DNA of 28,290 nt from an uncultured Actinomycetes bacterium (GTDB lineage: Bacteria > Actinomycetota > Actinomycetes > Mycobacteriales > Nakamurellaceae): contig CALANS010000110.1 of NCBI GenBank assembly GCA_937926105.1, positions 1-28,290 of the forward strand, given 5' to 3'. The position numbers and the translations under genes are program-made. The first letter of the stretch is position 1. Each line of letters opens with the position of its first letter. The notes below the pieces were generated by a model. The model was not told where the DNA came from. It saw only the letters and a list, made by a program, of their open reading frames with translations, and searched no databases. Of the stretch, positions 6,287 to 15,127 are shown one piece after another.

Positions 6287-9078
6287 GCATTTACGACACC
6301 ACACGGCAGATGGCCATGCCTCTGATCGACCTTGCGATCGAACTCCGCACGGCTGTCACAACTGACCTGATACGCGAGAAGGTCACGCTATGCGCCACCA
6401 TCATCAAAGGTGAGAATCCCGATGACCGGTTGGATGTCGAGCGGCTGGTGCGGGCGCTCGAGGCCGAGTACAACGTGCACGTGGGTGCGTGGAATTCGCT
6501 TGTGGACGACACCAATCATGTGCCGTGGCTTGATGGGCATATCGCGGCGAAGCAGGATTGGAAGTTCTGGGATCGATACTCACGATTCCTGAAGGGTGCC
6601 CACGGGCTGCCCATACCCGCAGTCCGCAGGCTCGACGAGATCACTGATGACGTGCTCGGCCGGCTTGAGGACCCGAAGCGTGAGGGGCCCTGGGACCGGC
6701 GTGGCCTTGTCGCCGGCCAAGTCCAGTCAGGCAAGACGGCAAACTATATTGGGCTGATCGCAAAGGCGATCGACACGGGCTACAAGCTCATCGTGGTTCT
6801 CGCCGGCATCCACAATAGCCTCCGAAGCCAGACCCAGGCACGGATAGACGAGGGAATCCTGGGCTTCGACACGAGGAGCTCCCGTCGCTGGGACCAAGTG
6901 CATGAATCGAGTCTTATCGGAGTAGGGAAGCGCGGCGCGGCGGTGCTTGATGTCGTCTCGTTTACCTCATCCGATCAGAACGGCGACTTCAAGCTGAACA
7001 TCGCCAAGCAGATGGCGATCGCTCCAGGAGGGGCGACACCGATCGTCCTAGTGGTGAAGAAGAACAAATCAATCCTGACTAACCTTTTCAAGTGGGCAAC
7101 AAGACTCAAAAAGGAAGAGGACCTGACCACCGGTGAACTCCGCGTCAGGGGTGTCCCCGTACTGATGATCGACGACGAAGCGGACCACGCGTCGGTAAAT
7201 ACGAAGGTGCAAGCAGACGACCCAGAATCGGATCCCTCTGTAATCAACGGACTCATCAGGCAGTTCCTCAACACATTTGACCGAACGGCCTATGTCGCCT
7301 ACACAGCGACGCCGTTCGCGAATATATTCATCGACCCTGATGCGAGCCATCAGGGCAGCGGTGAGGATCTGTTCCCGCGTAGCTTCATCGTTAATCTGCC
7401 AACCCCGAGTACGTACACGGGCCCGGAGAGGGTTTTCGGGCTGCGCGAGGATGTGGAGAACGCAATCGATGAGGTCGGCGCCCTCCCCATCACCCGTCCG
7501 ATCACTGACTACGAGGCGTGGCTCCCGGACAAGCACAAATCAGGTGACAACGTTGGCGGGGAACTACCAGAGTCCTTGAGGGATGCGATCGTCTTTTTCC
7601 TCATGGCAGGCGCAGTGCGGCGGCTTCGAGGTCAGGGATCCAAACACCACTCAATGCTCGTCCACGTCACCAGGTTCACGAATCTGCAAAAGCAGGTGAA
7701 AGACCAGGTGCAGGAATTCCTCCGCGAAGTGACGCAACGACTCGCCTACGGGGAGGGCTCAGAGACCCGCTTGAGGCTCCGTGTTGAGAGGCTGTACACG
7801 GACCTAATCCAGACGACCGAAGACATGCACCTCGCTCAGGATCTCGAAGGGCTGATTGGACCGGTACCAGCCCTCGACGAGATGTGGCGCGACATGCACG
7901 CAGCGGCGGTGAAGACCCACGTTCACCTCATCAATGGCAACTCGGCTGATGCCCTCGAATATGTCGATCATGCCGATGGGACGAGTGTGATCGCGATCGG
8001 CGGCGACAAGCTGTCACGGGGGCTGACCCTTGAGGGCCTCAGCGTCTCGTACTACCTGCGCGCCAGCCGCATGTACGACACATTGATGCAGATGGGCAGG
8101 TGGTTCGGCTATCGACCAGGATACCTTGATGTCTGTCGCCTTTTCACGACAAAGACGCTAATCAGTTGGTATGAGCGCATCACAGCTGCGGCCGCGGAGC
8201 TACAAAGCGAGTTCGACGCCATGGCTGCCGTCGGCAGGACGCCGGAGGACTTCGGGCTGAGGGTGAGACAACACCCCGACGGGCTGCTCGTCACCTCGCC
8301 GACGAAGCTGAAGGCGGCTCAGAAGATCAGTATCTCCTTCAGCGGCTCGATCTCCGAGACTGTGACCTTCCGCGGCGCGGATCGGCAGCGGAACCTGTCA
8401 GCTCTCAGCGACTTGGTCTCAGGCCTCCGGCGCGAAGAACGAGCCCGCAAGGGAATGATTCTATTCAGACACGTTAATCCCTCCCGCGTGATGACGTTCT
8501 TCGAGCATTACCACGCGGATCGCGCCGCGTACAAGGCGCAACCAAAGGCACTATTGGACTACATCGCGGCGCGTGTCGCGGATGACGAGTTGACGAATTG
8601 GACGGTGATGCTGGCAAGCGTCGACGGCCGAGCTACCTGGCCGGTGGATGGGGTCGACGTCGGGCTCACGGAACGGACCAGCCACAATTCAACCCCGCAA
8701 TCCGATCGCTACACCATCCGACGCGTCGTGAGCACCAGCCACCAGCTGCTCGAACTGCCTCGCGGATCTGCCGCTTGGGACGAAGCACTGCGCGGCACAA
8801 TCGGCTCGTGGGAGAACAACACGAGCCGAACGCGCAGTAGTAAGAGACCCGAAGAACCGTCCGGCCTTTGGGAACGAAGGGTTCGCGACAACCGCGTCGG
8901 GCTTCTGCTGCTCTATATGCTTGATCCAGCGCAATGGCGCGAGGATGAACGTGGCAAAACACCATTCGTCGGTTTCGCTGCATCATTCCCAGTTTCCGGG
9001 CGCGCGCAGCCTAAGGCGTACCAAGTAAATGCGGTCACACTCCGCGAGTTCGGTTGGGACGATGACGACGAGGACTGA
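6283..9078 (+). CDS. Z1-domain superfamily II helicase/ATPase
   Basis: A 931-aa Z1-family protein, a divergent SF2 helicase-like ATPase tied to MORC/MutL-type restriction clusters. Walker A is GQVQSGKT (145-152), Walker B is MIDDEADHAS (near 295-302), and a motif-III-like YTATPFANIF follows near 338-347. The Z1 core then has GGDKLSRGLTLEG (near 573-585) and the arginine-finger segment QMGRWFGYRPGY (near 604-615). It starts at an ATGA overlap with ATPase 2 and overlaps the next gene by 17 bp. It probably translocates on or remodels DNA for the adjacent nuclease. The family call is firm; the reaction is inferred. Confidence 0.93.
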   Translation: MSIYDTTRQMAMPLIDLAIELRTAVTTDLIREKVTLCATIIKGENPDDRLDVERLVRALEAEYNVHVGAWNSLVDDTNHVPWLDGHIAAKQDWKFWDRYSRFLKGAHGLPIPAVRRLDEITDDVLGRLEDPKREGPWDRRGLVAGQVQSGKTANYIGLIAKAIDTGYKLIVVLAGIHNSLRSQTQARIDEGILGFDTRSSRRWDQVHESSLIGVGKRGAAVLDVVSFTSSDQNGDFKLNIAKQMAIAPGGATPIVLVVKKNKSILTNLFKWATRLKKEEDLTTGELRVRGVPVLMIDDEADHASVNTKVQADDPESDPSVINGLIRQFLNTFDRTAYVAYTATPFANIFIDPDASHQGSGEDLFPRSFIVNLPTPSTYTGPERVFGLREDVENAIDEVGALPITRPITDYEAWLPDKHKSGDNVGGELPESLRDAIVFFLMAGAVRRLRGQGSKHHSMLVHVTRFTNLQKQVKDQVQEFLREVTQRLAYGEGSETRLRLRVERLYTDLIQTTEDMHLAQDLEGLIGPVPALDEMWRDMHAAAVKTHVHLINGNSADALEYVDHADGTSVIAIGGDKLSRGLTLEGLSVSYYLRASRMYDTLMQMGRWFGYRPGYLDVCRLFTTKTLISWYERITAAAAELQSEFDAMAAVGRTPEDFGLRVRQHPDGLLVTSPTKLKAAQKISISFSGSISETVTFRGADRQRNLSALSDLVSGLRREERARKGMILFRHVNPSRVMTFFEHYHADRAAYKAQPKALLDYIAARVADDELTNWTVMLASVDGRATWPVDGVDVGLTERTSHNSTPQSDRYTIRRVVSTSHQLLELPRGSAAWDEALRGTIGSWENNTSRTRSSKRPEEPSGLWERRVRDNRVGLLLLYMLDPAQWREDERGKTPFVGFAASFPVSGRAQPKAYQVNAVTLREFGWDDDDED

Positions 9079-10054
9079 GCTAGCCAAGATCTGGAGAGAA
9101 CTTGCGCGCGATACTGGCGGCCATGGATCGGTGCGAAGACGAGTGTTACCGGGGCTCGCGCATGACGTGTTCATCGGCGAGAACCGCCCTGATCGTCAAC
9201 GTGTGCTTATGCTGCAGATCCACGAGCGCCATGATGTGTCGCAGAGGCGACGGCCGTCATCACGTGGGGTTGTCATCGACGTTGATGCGTCTCGCCCTGA
9301 CGGCGTCGACATTCGGCTTGCGTCAACCACGTACGACAATGACTCGCTCTTCATGGAACTAACAGCGGATGTCATTGGCGTGATCGCGTCCAACCCCACG
9401 GCCGGCTTGGCGGCGCGTGTTTTGAATCGGATAGCGGCTTGGCAGCGCTTCTTCGCGACGCGCCCTCACGAGTTCAGCGCCGAGCAAGCAGCCGGGCTTT
9501 TCACCGAGCTGCACGTACTTGAATCGCTCCTCATACCCGCGATCGGTCCAAGCCGCGCAATCGCGGCATGGACGGGTGCCGATCCGGCAATACAAGACTT
9601 TCAAACTGAGCGCGCCACCATCGAGGTGAAATCGTTCCGCGGCACGGGCTCTGGACGCCTGACGATCAGCTCCGAGCAACAGCTCGACACAGCAGGCTCG
9701 GCTGACCTGTACGTGGCATACATTCGTATCGACCAGCGATCCGACGGTCCTGGCGCATCGATCCCTGATGCGATCAACCGCATTCGAACGACCATCATGA
9801 AAGATCAAGCCGCGGTATACGCGTTCGGGGACCGAATAGTCGCTTATGGTTGGACCGATGCTATCGCCGAATACCGCACCGAGCGATTCGAGGTGCGATC
9901 AAGCGAGTATTTCCATGTCGCCGACGGGTTCCCACGCATAATCGTCGACATGCTGCCACTCGGTGTCGGAGCCGTTTCTTACAGTATCGACAGAGCGGCG
10001 ATCGAACGATTCCTCGCCTCTCCACAGGATCTTACCCGAGCGCTCAGGAACTGA
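9062..10054 (+). CDS. DUF4420 PD-(D/E)XK nuclease
   Basis: A 330-aa protein of the DUF4420 (PD-(D/E)XK motif) family, the expected restriction nuclease of this cluster. The catalytic core is visible as Glu149 in LFTELHVLE, Asp179 in IQDFQTER and Glu188-Val-Lys190 in ATIEVKSFRG, a standard PD-(D/E)XK layout. The ATG at 9062 is preferred over a 9029 start because MTTRTELAKIWRELARD is the natural beginning of the fold; it overlaps the acidic tail of Z1 by 17 bp. Two bases separate its stop from the AIPR ATG. It probably cuts DNA recruited by the ATPase and Z1 proteins; this is inferred from family and context. Confidence 0.9.
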   Translation: MTTRTELAKIWRELARDTGGHGSVRRRVLPGLAHDVFIGENRPDRQRVLMLQIHERHDVSQRRRPSSRGVVIDVDASRPDGVDIRLASTTYDNDSLFMELTADVIGVIASNPTAGLAARVLNRIAAWQRFFATRPHEFSAEQAAGLFTELHVLESLLIPAIGPSRAIAAWTGADPAIQDFQTERATIEVKSFRGTGSGRLTISSEQQLDTAGSADLYVAYIRIDQRSDGPGASIPDAINRIRTTIMKDQAAVYAFGDRIVAYGWTDAIAEYRTERFEVRSSEYFHVADGFPRIIVDMLPLGVGAVSYSIDRAAIERFLASPQDLTRALRN

Positions 10055-10056
10055 CC

Positions 10057-12114
10057 ATGACAGACCAGCTTGTGGACTACCTCCACGACCTTCAGCAGCA
10101 GGTCACACTCGCGGCGTCGGTCGAGGGCAGTGAGCAAGGGCTCACCGAAGCCTTCACCTACTACATGGTCGATATTCTCACCGATGCGGGTGAGCTCGAA
10201 GACGCGGATGTCGCGACCTACCAATCCGTGGGGGCGCGGGCGTCGGGCTTCAGCCTCAGCGAGGACGAGAGCACCCTATGGCTGTTGCTGGCGGACTACC
10301 GCAGCGATATCGACGTCCAGAGCCTGACCAGGACTGATCTCGATATCCACTTCCGGAGAATGACCGCCTTCCTCGAGCGAGCCAGGGACGGTCTTTGGCG
10401 TCAGCTTGAGGAATCGGCGCCGAGCTGGGATATGGCGCACCGGATCTCGAATGCGTGGGATCAGGTGGGCGAGATCCGGATGGTACTGCTCACGAACAGC
10501 GCGCTCAGAGCGCCAATCGGCGACGCCGTGGACCTCAATGGACGCACGGTCATTCACTCGGTCTGGGACCTTGACCGCCTCCACAAGCTCGCGTCAAGCG
10601 GCCGTGCTCAGGAGCCAATATCGATTAACCTGATGGAGCTTTGGGGAGAGCCCGTCGCATCTTTGGGACCCGAGGGTGCGCCCGGTATTTACGATACATA
10701 CCTTCTCATGCTGCCCGGGGAACTGCTCGCAAAGATCTATGAGATCCACGGGCCAAGACTGCTCGAGCTCAACGTCCGGTCCTTCCTCCAAGCGCGCGGA
10801 AAAGTCAATCAAGGCATCCAGCGCACGATCAGCAATGAGCCCGACCGGTTCCTAGCATACAACAACGGAATCTCAATGACGGCGTCCTCCGTGGAAGTGT
10901 GCGACCTCCCATCCGGCGGTCGAGCGGTCGCCGCGATATCGGACCTACAGATCGTCAATGGCGGACAGACAACGGCCTCACTCCACTACGCGAAGGTGAA
11001 GAACAAGGCTGACCTCTCGCGGGTCTTCATCCAGGCCAAACTATCCGTCGTTGATCCGGACCGGCTCGACGACCTAGTCCCGAAGATCAGCGAGTTCGCT
11101 AACAGTCAAAACAAGGTTAACCTGGCCGACTTCAGAGCCAACGATCCGTTCCACGTGGAGGTCGAGCGCCTGTCGCGGACAATTTGGGCACCAGGCAAGT
11201 CTGGAACCGGGGATATGACTAGGTGGTTCTACGAACGGGCACGTGGCCAGTACGCGGACGCCTACGCGCGAGAACGAACACCGGCCAGACAACGACAATT
11301 CAGAGCCACACATCCGCAAAGCCAGAAATTCACGAAGACAGATCTTGCGAAGTTCGAGAACACCTGGGACCAGCTCCCATGGCTTGTCGCGTGGGGCGCG
11401 GAAAAGAACTTCCGCGAGTTCACACTGCAGCTAGCAAAGCGCGGCGCCTCATTCAAACCGGACCAACACTACTTCGAACGACTCATCGCGAAAGCCACGA
11501 TCTTCCGTCAGGCCGAGAAGATCATCGGCTCGCTACAGCTCGGTGGCTACAGGGCCCAAACCGTCACATACACGCTTGCAAAGCTGTTCCATGAGACGGG
11601 GCAGACCATAAACCTTGCCGCCATCTGGCGTACGCAAACGATTACCCCGGCATTCGCCCACGCCATCGCAGATCTCGGACCGAGGGTCCACGCTGCTCTC
11701 TTCGATACCGCCGGATCCCGAAACATAAGTGAGTGGGCGAAGAAGGAGGAATGCTGGAAGTCAGTACTCGACATCGCCTGGCAGATACCCACCGACCTAC
11801 GCCCAGAACTCGTCTCGTCACGGGTGCGAACTCGCACGACATCGGCTGAGAGCATCGGCGAACAGATGAACGACGAGGAAGTCGCCGCAACCAGGGACGT
11901 CCTAGCGGTGGCAGGGAATACGTGGAAGGCGCTGAGCGGATGGGCCAAAGAGACCAACTCACTCCAAGGCTGGCAACGAAGCATCGCATTCAGTATTGGA
12001 CGCATAATCGGCGCAGGAAAGGTTCCCTCGAGGAAGCAGATCGTCCAAGGAGCACGGATCCTTGAGGAAGCGCGCAGACTGGGTTTCCGAGCCTTGGAGG
12101 AGCCTTCCGAGTGA
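10057..12114 (+). CDS. AIPR family abortive-infection protein
   Basis: A 685-aa AIPR (abortive infection phage resistance) protein. The conserved block lies at roughly residues 255-470: RFLAYNNGISMTAS, DLQIVNGGQTTASLHYAK, KISEFANSQNKVNLADF, TRWFYERARGQY and QKFTKTDLAKFENTW. The N-terminal 200 residues are helical and less conserved. The ATG at 10057 follows the nuclease stop by 2 bp. The stop TGA (12112-12114) overlaps a GTG at 12111 that opens a further small reading frame. AIPR is the usual last gene of MutL/MORC-Z1-DUF4420 clusters; its biochemical activity is not established to my knowledge. Confidence 0.92.
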   Translation: MTDQLVDYLHDLQQQVTLAASVEGSEQGLTEAFTYYMVDILTDAGELEDADVATYQSVGARASGFSLSEDESTLWLLLADYRSDIDVQSLTRTDLDIHFRRMTAFLERARDGLWRQLEESAPSWDMAHRISNAWDQVGEIRMVLLTNSALRAPIGDAVDLNGRTVIHSVWDLDRLHKLASSGRAQEPISINLMELWGEPVASLGPEGAPGIYDTYLLMLPGELLAKIYEIHGPRLLELNVRSFLQARGKVNQGIQRTISNEPDRFLAYNNGISMTASSVEVCDLPSGGRAVAAISDLQIVNGGQTTASLHYAKVKNKADLSRVFIQAKLSVVDPDRLDDLVPKISEFANSQNKVNLADFRANDPFHVEVERLSRTIWAPGKSGTGDMTRWFYERARGQYADAYARERTPARQRQFRATHPQSQKFTKTDLAKFENTWDQLPWLVAWGAEKNFREFTLQLAKRGASFKPDQHYFERLIAKATIFRQAEKIIGSLQLGGYRAQTVTYTLAKLFHETGQTINLAAIWRTQTITPAFAHAIADLGPRVHAALFDTAGSRNISEWAKKEECWKSVLDIAWQIPTDLRPELVSSRVRTRTTSAESIGEQMNDEEVAATRDVLAVAGNTWKALSGWAKETNSLQGWQRSIAFSIGRIIGAGKVPSRKQIVQGARILEEARRLGFRALEEPSE

Positions 12115-12137
12115 AGGCGCGGACCGTCGCCCAGCGC

Positions 12138-12199
12138 ACATCGGTGGGTCGCCGTAAGCGAACGCAGTCTATGCCCAGTTCGAGAGGACCGCGCTGGAA
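12138..12199 (+). repeat. 62-bp target-site duplication, left copy
   Basis: This segment begins ACATCGGTGGGTCGCC and is repeated without mismatch at 13840-13901, exactly abutting the two ends of the IS. Very long duplications are a known property of IS1634/IS1549-type elements. Confidence 0.93.
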
Positions 12200-13839
12200 C
12201 CTGACTTTTATCACGGGGGTGTGATCGGGGCCACGTTAGCGCCTTGAGCTGCGGTTCTGTGTGTGCTTCTCGCGGGATTTGGGCACTAGCCGGTCGGTTT
12301 GTAGGGTCTGGTTCATGGTGCATGTGCGCACGGTGCGGACGTCGTCGGGGGCGACGGCGGTGCAGATCGTGCACTCGAATCATTACGGTAAGCGGGATAT
12401 CGAGCACATCGGCTCGGCGCATACCCCTGCCGAGGTCGAGTTGCTCAAAGTGGTTGCTCGGCAGCGGCTCTCGGCAGGCCAAGGCGAGTTCGATCTGGGG
12501 CTGGATACCACGCCAGTGGGTCCGAAGCCGCAGATCGTCGGCTCGCGTGCCGCGCTGTTGTGGGGTGCGATCTCGCGGGCGTATGCCGCGTTGGGCCTGG
12601 CCGACGCTTGCGGCGGTGATGACGTGTTCTTCGGCCTGGTTGCCGCCCGGATCATCGAGCCGACCTCGAAGTTGGACTCGCTGCGTGTGATCGAAGAGGT
12701 CGGCATCAAGCCGCCGTCGTATCCGACGATCAACCGCAGGCTTCCGGTCTACGCCACCGACGAGTTCCGCGGTGGAATCTCGGCGGCGCTGTCGAAAAGC
12801 GCGAAGATCGGCCCTGCGTCTCTGGTTTTGTATGACGTGACGACCTTGTATTTCGAGACCGACAAGGCCGATGATCTGCGTGTTCCCGGCTTCAGCAAGG
12901 AACGCCGCTTGGAGCCGCAGATCGTGGTGGGCCTGCTCGCGGACGCCTCCGGCTTCCCGCTGGAGGTGACCGCTTTCGAGGGAAATAAGGCGGAGACTCT
13001 CACGATGCTGCCGGTGATCCGCCGGTTCATGAAGGCCCACCGGCTGACGGATGTGACGGTCGTGGCCGATGCAGGCATGGTCTCGGATGCGAACAAGAAA
13101 GCACTCGAGGCCGAAGGCTTGTCGTTCATCATCGGTGAGCGGGTCCCGAAGATGCCCTACGCGGTCCAGTCGTGGAAAGACGCCCACCCCGGCGAAGAGT
13201 TCGCCGACGGGCAGGTTTTCACCCAGCCCTGGCCGGCAGGGCCCACAGACGGCCGCCGGGATCACGCGATCTACTACCAATACCGCGCCGATCGGGCCCG
13301 CCGCACCCTGCGCGGCATCGACGAGCAGATCAAGAAAGCCCAGGCCGCGATAGGCGGCAAGGCGGCGATCAAACGGAACCGGTTCGTGACGATCACCGGC
13401 GGCAAACGCTCCTTAAACACCGAGTTGGAGGCCAAAGCACGGGCGATCGCCGGCATCAAGGGCTATATCACCAACCGGCTCGACCTCACGGCCGAGCAGA
13501 CCATCGCCGCCTACCACCAGCTCTGGCATGTCGAGAAGGCGTTTCGCATGTCCAAGCATGATCTGCGGGCCAGGCCGATCTATCACCGCACGAAGGAATC
13601 GATCGACGCGCACCTGACCGTCGTGATCGCAGCCATGGCCGTCGCGCACTTCATCGAGACCGAAACCGGCTGGAGCATCAAGAAATTCGTCCGTGCCGCC
13701 CGCCGCTACCGCACCATCGACATCGAGATCGCAGGCCACACAATGCCTCTCGATCAAAAGCCACCCGACGACCTCGCCACCGCGCTCACCGCCATCACCG
13801 CCGCCGCCACGAATGGACACTAGCCTGATAAAAGTCAGG
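12200..13839 (+). mobile_element. IS1634-family (IS4 superfamily) insertion sequence, 1640 bp
   Basis: The ends are 14-bp perfect inverted repeats, CCTGACTTTTATCA at 12200-12213 and its complement at 13826-13839. They are flanked by the 62-bp direct repeats. One intact DDE transposase fills the element. It sits just past the AIPR stop and separates the defence operon from whatever followed. Perfect ends and duplication suggest a recent insertion. Confidence 0.93.
12315..13823 (+). CDS. IS1634-family transposase
   Basis: A 502-aa DDE transposase with the IS1634/IS1549 layout. Asp174 is in VLYDVTTLYFE, Asp252 in TVVADAGMVS, and Glu407 in the YHQLWHVEKAFRMSK signature (Y-x6-E-x2-FR-x2-K) typical of the IS4 superfamily. 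The ATG at 12315 (MVHVRTVRTSSG) is the natural start; an upstream GTG at 12261 would add an unlikely Cys/Arg/Trp stretch. The gene ends 3 bp before the right inverted repeat. It looks full length and intact. Confidence 0.93.
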   Translation: MVHVRTVRTSSGATAVQIVHSNHYGKRDIEHIGSAHTPAEVELLKVVARQRLSAGQGEFDLGLDTTPVGPKPQIVGSRAALLWGAISRAYAALGLADACGGDDVFFGLVAARIIEPTSKLDSLRVIEEVGIKPPSYPTINRRLPVYATDEFRGGISAALSKSAKIGPASLVLYDVTTLYFETDKADDLRVPGFSKERRLEPQIVVGLLADASGFPLEVTAFEGNKAETLTMLPVIRRFMKAHRLTDVTVVADAGMVSDANKKALEAEGLSFIIGERVPKMPYAVQSWKDAHPGEEFADGQVFTQPWPAGPTDGRRDHAIYYQYRADRARRTLRGIDEQIKKAQAAIGGKAAIKRNRFVTITGGKRSLNTELEAKARAIAGIKGYITNRLDLTAEQTIAAYHQLWHVEKAFRMSKHDLRARPIYHRTKESIDAHLTVVIAAMAVAHFIETETGWSIKKFVRAARRYRTIDIEIAGHTMPLDQKPPDDLATALTAITAAATNGH

Positions 13840-13901
13840 ACATCGGTGGGTCGCCGTAAGCGAACGCAGTCTATGCCCAGTTCGAGAGGACCGCGCTGGA
13901 A
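13840..13901 (+). repeat. 62-bp target-site duplication, right copy
   Basis: Identical to 12138-12199. Its downstream flank (GAACACCAGC) continues the interrupted small reading frame. Confidence 0.93.
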
Positions 13902-14020
13902 GAACACCAGCAGCGAGATCCAGCACCGTCATGTTTGACGAGAGAACTCGGCAGAATTACAACTGACTGCACAAATCAATGTTTGCTTTGAAGATTCGAT
14001 AGACCGATTGGAGACCCAAT

Positions 14021-14467
14021 ATGGGGAGCGAGCGCCGCAAATCCGCCGATATAACCTCACCGATCTCGCGGCGCCGGCTACAAGACGCCTTAGAGCACGA
14101 AGGATTCGGGTACCACGTCGGAACTGACGGAAATCTAACGATTTCCATGGGCGTTGGAACAGTGTCCGTCGGAATCGATGAAGGGCAAAGTGTACTTCTG
14201 AGCCTTCAGGGGTTCTGGGAAGGAGATGTAAAGAAGGACAGATTCGACGTGGCGGTCAGATTGTGTAATGCCTGGAATTCTCAGAAGATTTGGCCGCGTG
14301 GATTCGTGTTCCCCAGTGCAAAAGCAGGTATTTTCCACATTGGATGTGACGTCACAGTTCCGTTTGGTTTCGACGGAGCAACCGATGGGCAGCTTTGCGA
14401 GTCGATTCAGATTATCGCTGGTGCTATGGCATTGTTTCTTTCGCACATAGATATGTCACTTGGCTGA
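14021..14467 (+). CDS. YbjN domain-containing protein
   Basis: A 148-aa protein resembling the YbjN / type III secretion chaperone-like fold. Typical segments are ISRRRLQDALEHEGFGYHV near the start, a beta-rich middle, VRLCNAWNSQKIWPR and a C-terminal helix ending FLSHI. The ATG at 14021 has GGAG about 8 bp upstream. Its base composition is clearly more A+T-rich than the surrounding genes and it stands alone between two mobile elements, which suggests separate acquisition. Function in this family is poorly known. Confidence 0.7.
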   Translation: MGSERRKSADITSPISRRRLQDALEHEGFGYHVGTDGNLTISMGVGTVSVGIDEGQSVLLSLQGFWEGDVKKDRFDVAVRLCNAWNSQKIWPRGFVFPSAKAGIFHIGCDVTVPFGFDGATDGQLCESIQIIAGAMALFLSHIDMSLG

Positions 14468-14492
14468 TACTCTGGACTGACCGATGGCCAAA

Positions 14493-14862
14493 GGGACTGC
14501 TGCACGGTCAGGTGACAGTGGTTAGTCATGCAGCCTAAGTGGCTGGCGTGATCATGATTGCTTCGAATTCGATGGGGGTCGAGCAGCCGAGCCGGGCTTG
14601 TCGTCGGCGGTGGTAGGTGCGTTCGATCCAGGTGACGATCGCGATGCGCAGCCGTTCCCGGGTCGTCCAGGAGCGCCGGTTGAGGACGTTCTTCTGCAGG
14701 AGGGCGAAGAACGATTCCATGGCGGCGTTGTCCCCGGCCGCGCCGACCCATCCCATGGATCCGACTAGGTCGTGATATCGCAAGGCGCGCAGGAATTTCG
14801 CGAACGAAATTGGCTCCCGCGGTCCGAGTGGACCACGCAGCCGGCGACGTCACCGCGGCGGG
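14493..14862 (-). pseudogene. IS3-family transposase remnant (C-terminal integrase core)
   Basis: Only the end of an IS3-type orfB remains. One frame carries VVHSDRGSQFRSR and the next carries YHDLVGSMGWVGAAGDN, AMESFFALLQKNVLNRRSW and IERTYHRRRQARLG up to a TAG at 14535-14537. The two halves are out of frame by one base at the TTT run 14796-14798 (the complement should read AAAA). The sequence beyond the stop, TGTCACCTGACCGTGCAGC on the minus strand ending near 14493, resembles an IS3 terminal repeat. The 5' two thirds of the element are missing. Confidence 0.75.
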
Positions 14863-15053
14863 CGGCAGCGCTGGTGATCGCGGCGACGGCCAGCTCGGCG
14901 TCCGCAGCGGCGCCGCAGGTGATGAGTTCGGACCACTCGATCTCGTTCGCCGGCGCGGAGATCAACGTCGTCGCGCAGGATTCCAACAAGATGGCCAAGT
15001 CGCTGCAGCAGGAAGCGAAGCTGGCGCGGCTGGTCCGGCCGACCTGGCACTGA
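14856..15053 (+). pseudogene. 3' part of a small secreted-protein gene, cut by IS remnant
   Basis: The plus-strand frame reads RRAAALVIAATASSASA, the end of a signal peptide with a likely Ala cleavage site, then a mature part of about 50 residues ending LARLVRPTWH. Third codon positions are almost all G or C, so this frame was coding. The start codon and signal n-region are missing where the IS3 fragment abuts near 14856. I recognise no family for the mature part. Confidence 0.5.
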
Positions 15054-15072
15054 TCTTGGGCACAAAAAAATA

Positions 15073-15106
15073 CCCCTCCCGGCGCCCCGAAGGGCGCCAG
15101 GAGGGG
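15073..15106 (-). terminator. Rho-independent terminator of the leftward operon
   Basis: A 7-bp stem (15073-15079 with 15100-15106), a C/A mismatch and a further 7-bp stem enclose a short loop. On the minus strand it is followed by TATTTTTTT. It lies 22 bp past the stop of the gene ending at 15128. Confidence 0.9.
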
Positions 15107-15127
15107 TCGAGGTGTGGCTAGTCGCGA

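Larger units (their letters stand above)
12111..13938 (+). pseudogene. Small basic ORF after AIPR, split by IS1634-family insertion
   Basis: Joining 12111-12199 to 13902-13938 (deleting the IS and one copy of the target duplication) gives a 41-codon reading frame. It starts with GTG overlapping the AIPR stop (GTGA) and ends at TGA 13936-13938. The peptide begins VKARTVAQRTSVGRRKR and is rich in Arg, Lys and Ser, with no Cys and no membrane segment. The GTGA coupling matches the overlaps inside the defence operon, so it may have been a small sixth component. It could also be a chance frame. I recognise no family. Confidence 0.45.

Noticed and set aside
12170..12192. AGTTCGAGAGGACCG resembles the sarcin-ricin loop of 23S rRNA
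   Set aside because: The resemblance is about 15 bases with mismatches, the flanks do not match rRNA, and the segment fits the small reading frame after AIPR.
11547..13280. 577-codon minus-strand open frame across AIPR and the IS
   Set aside because: It crosses the IS boundary and lies opposite two recognised genes; the translation is Arg/His/Pro-rich.
13939..14020. Attachment site or tRNA fragment next to the IS
   Set aside because: No cloverleaf-like sequence and no integrase gene in the window.
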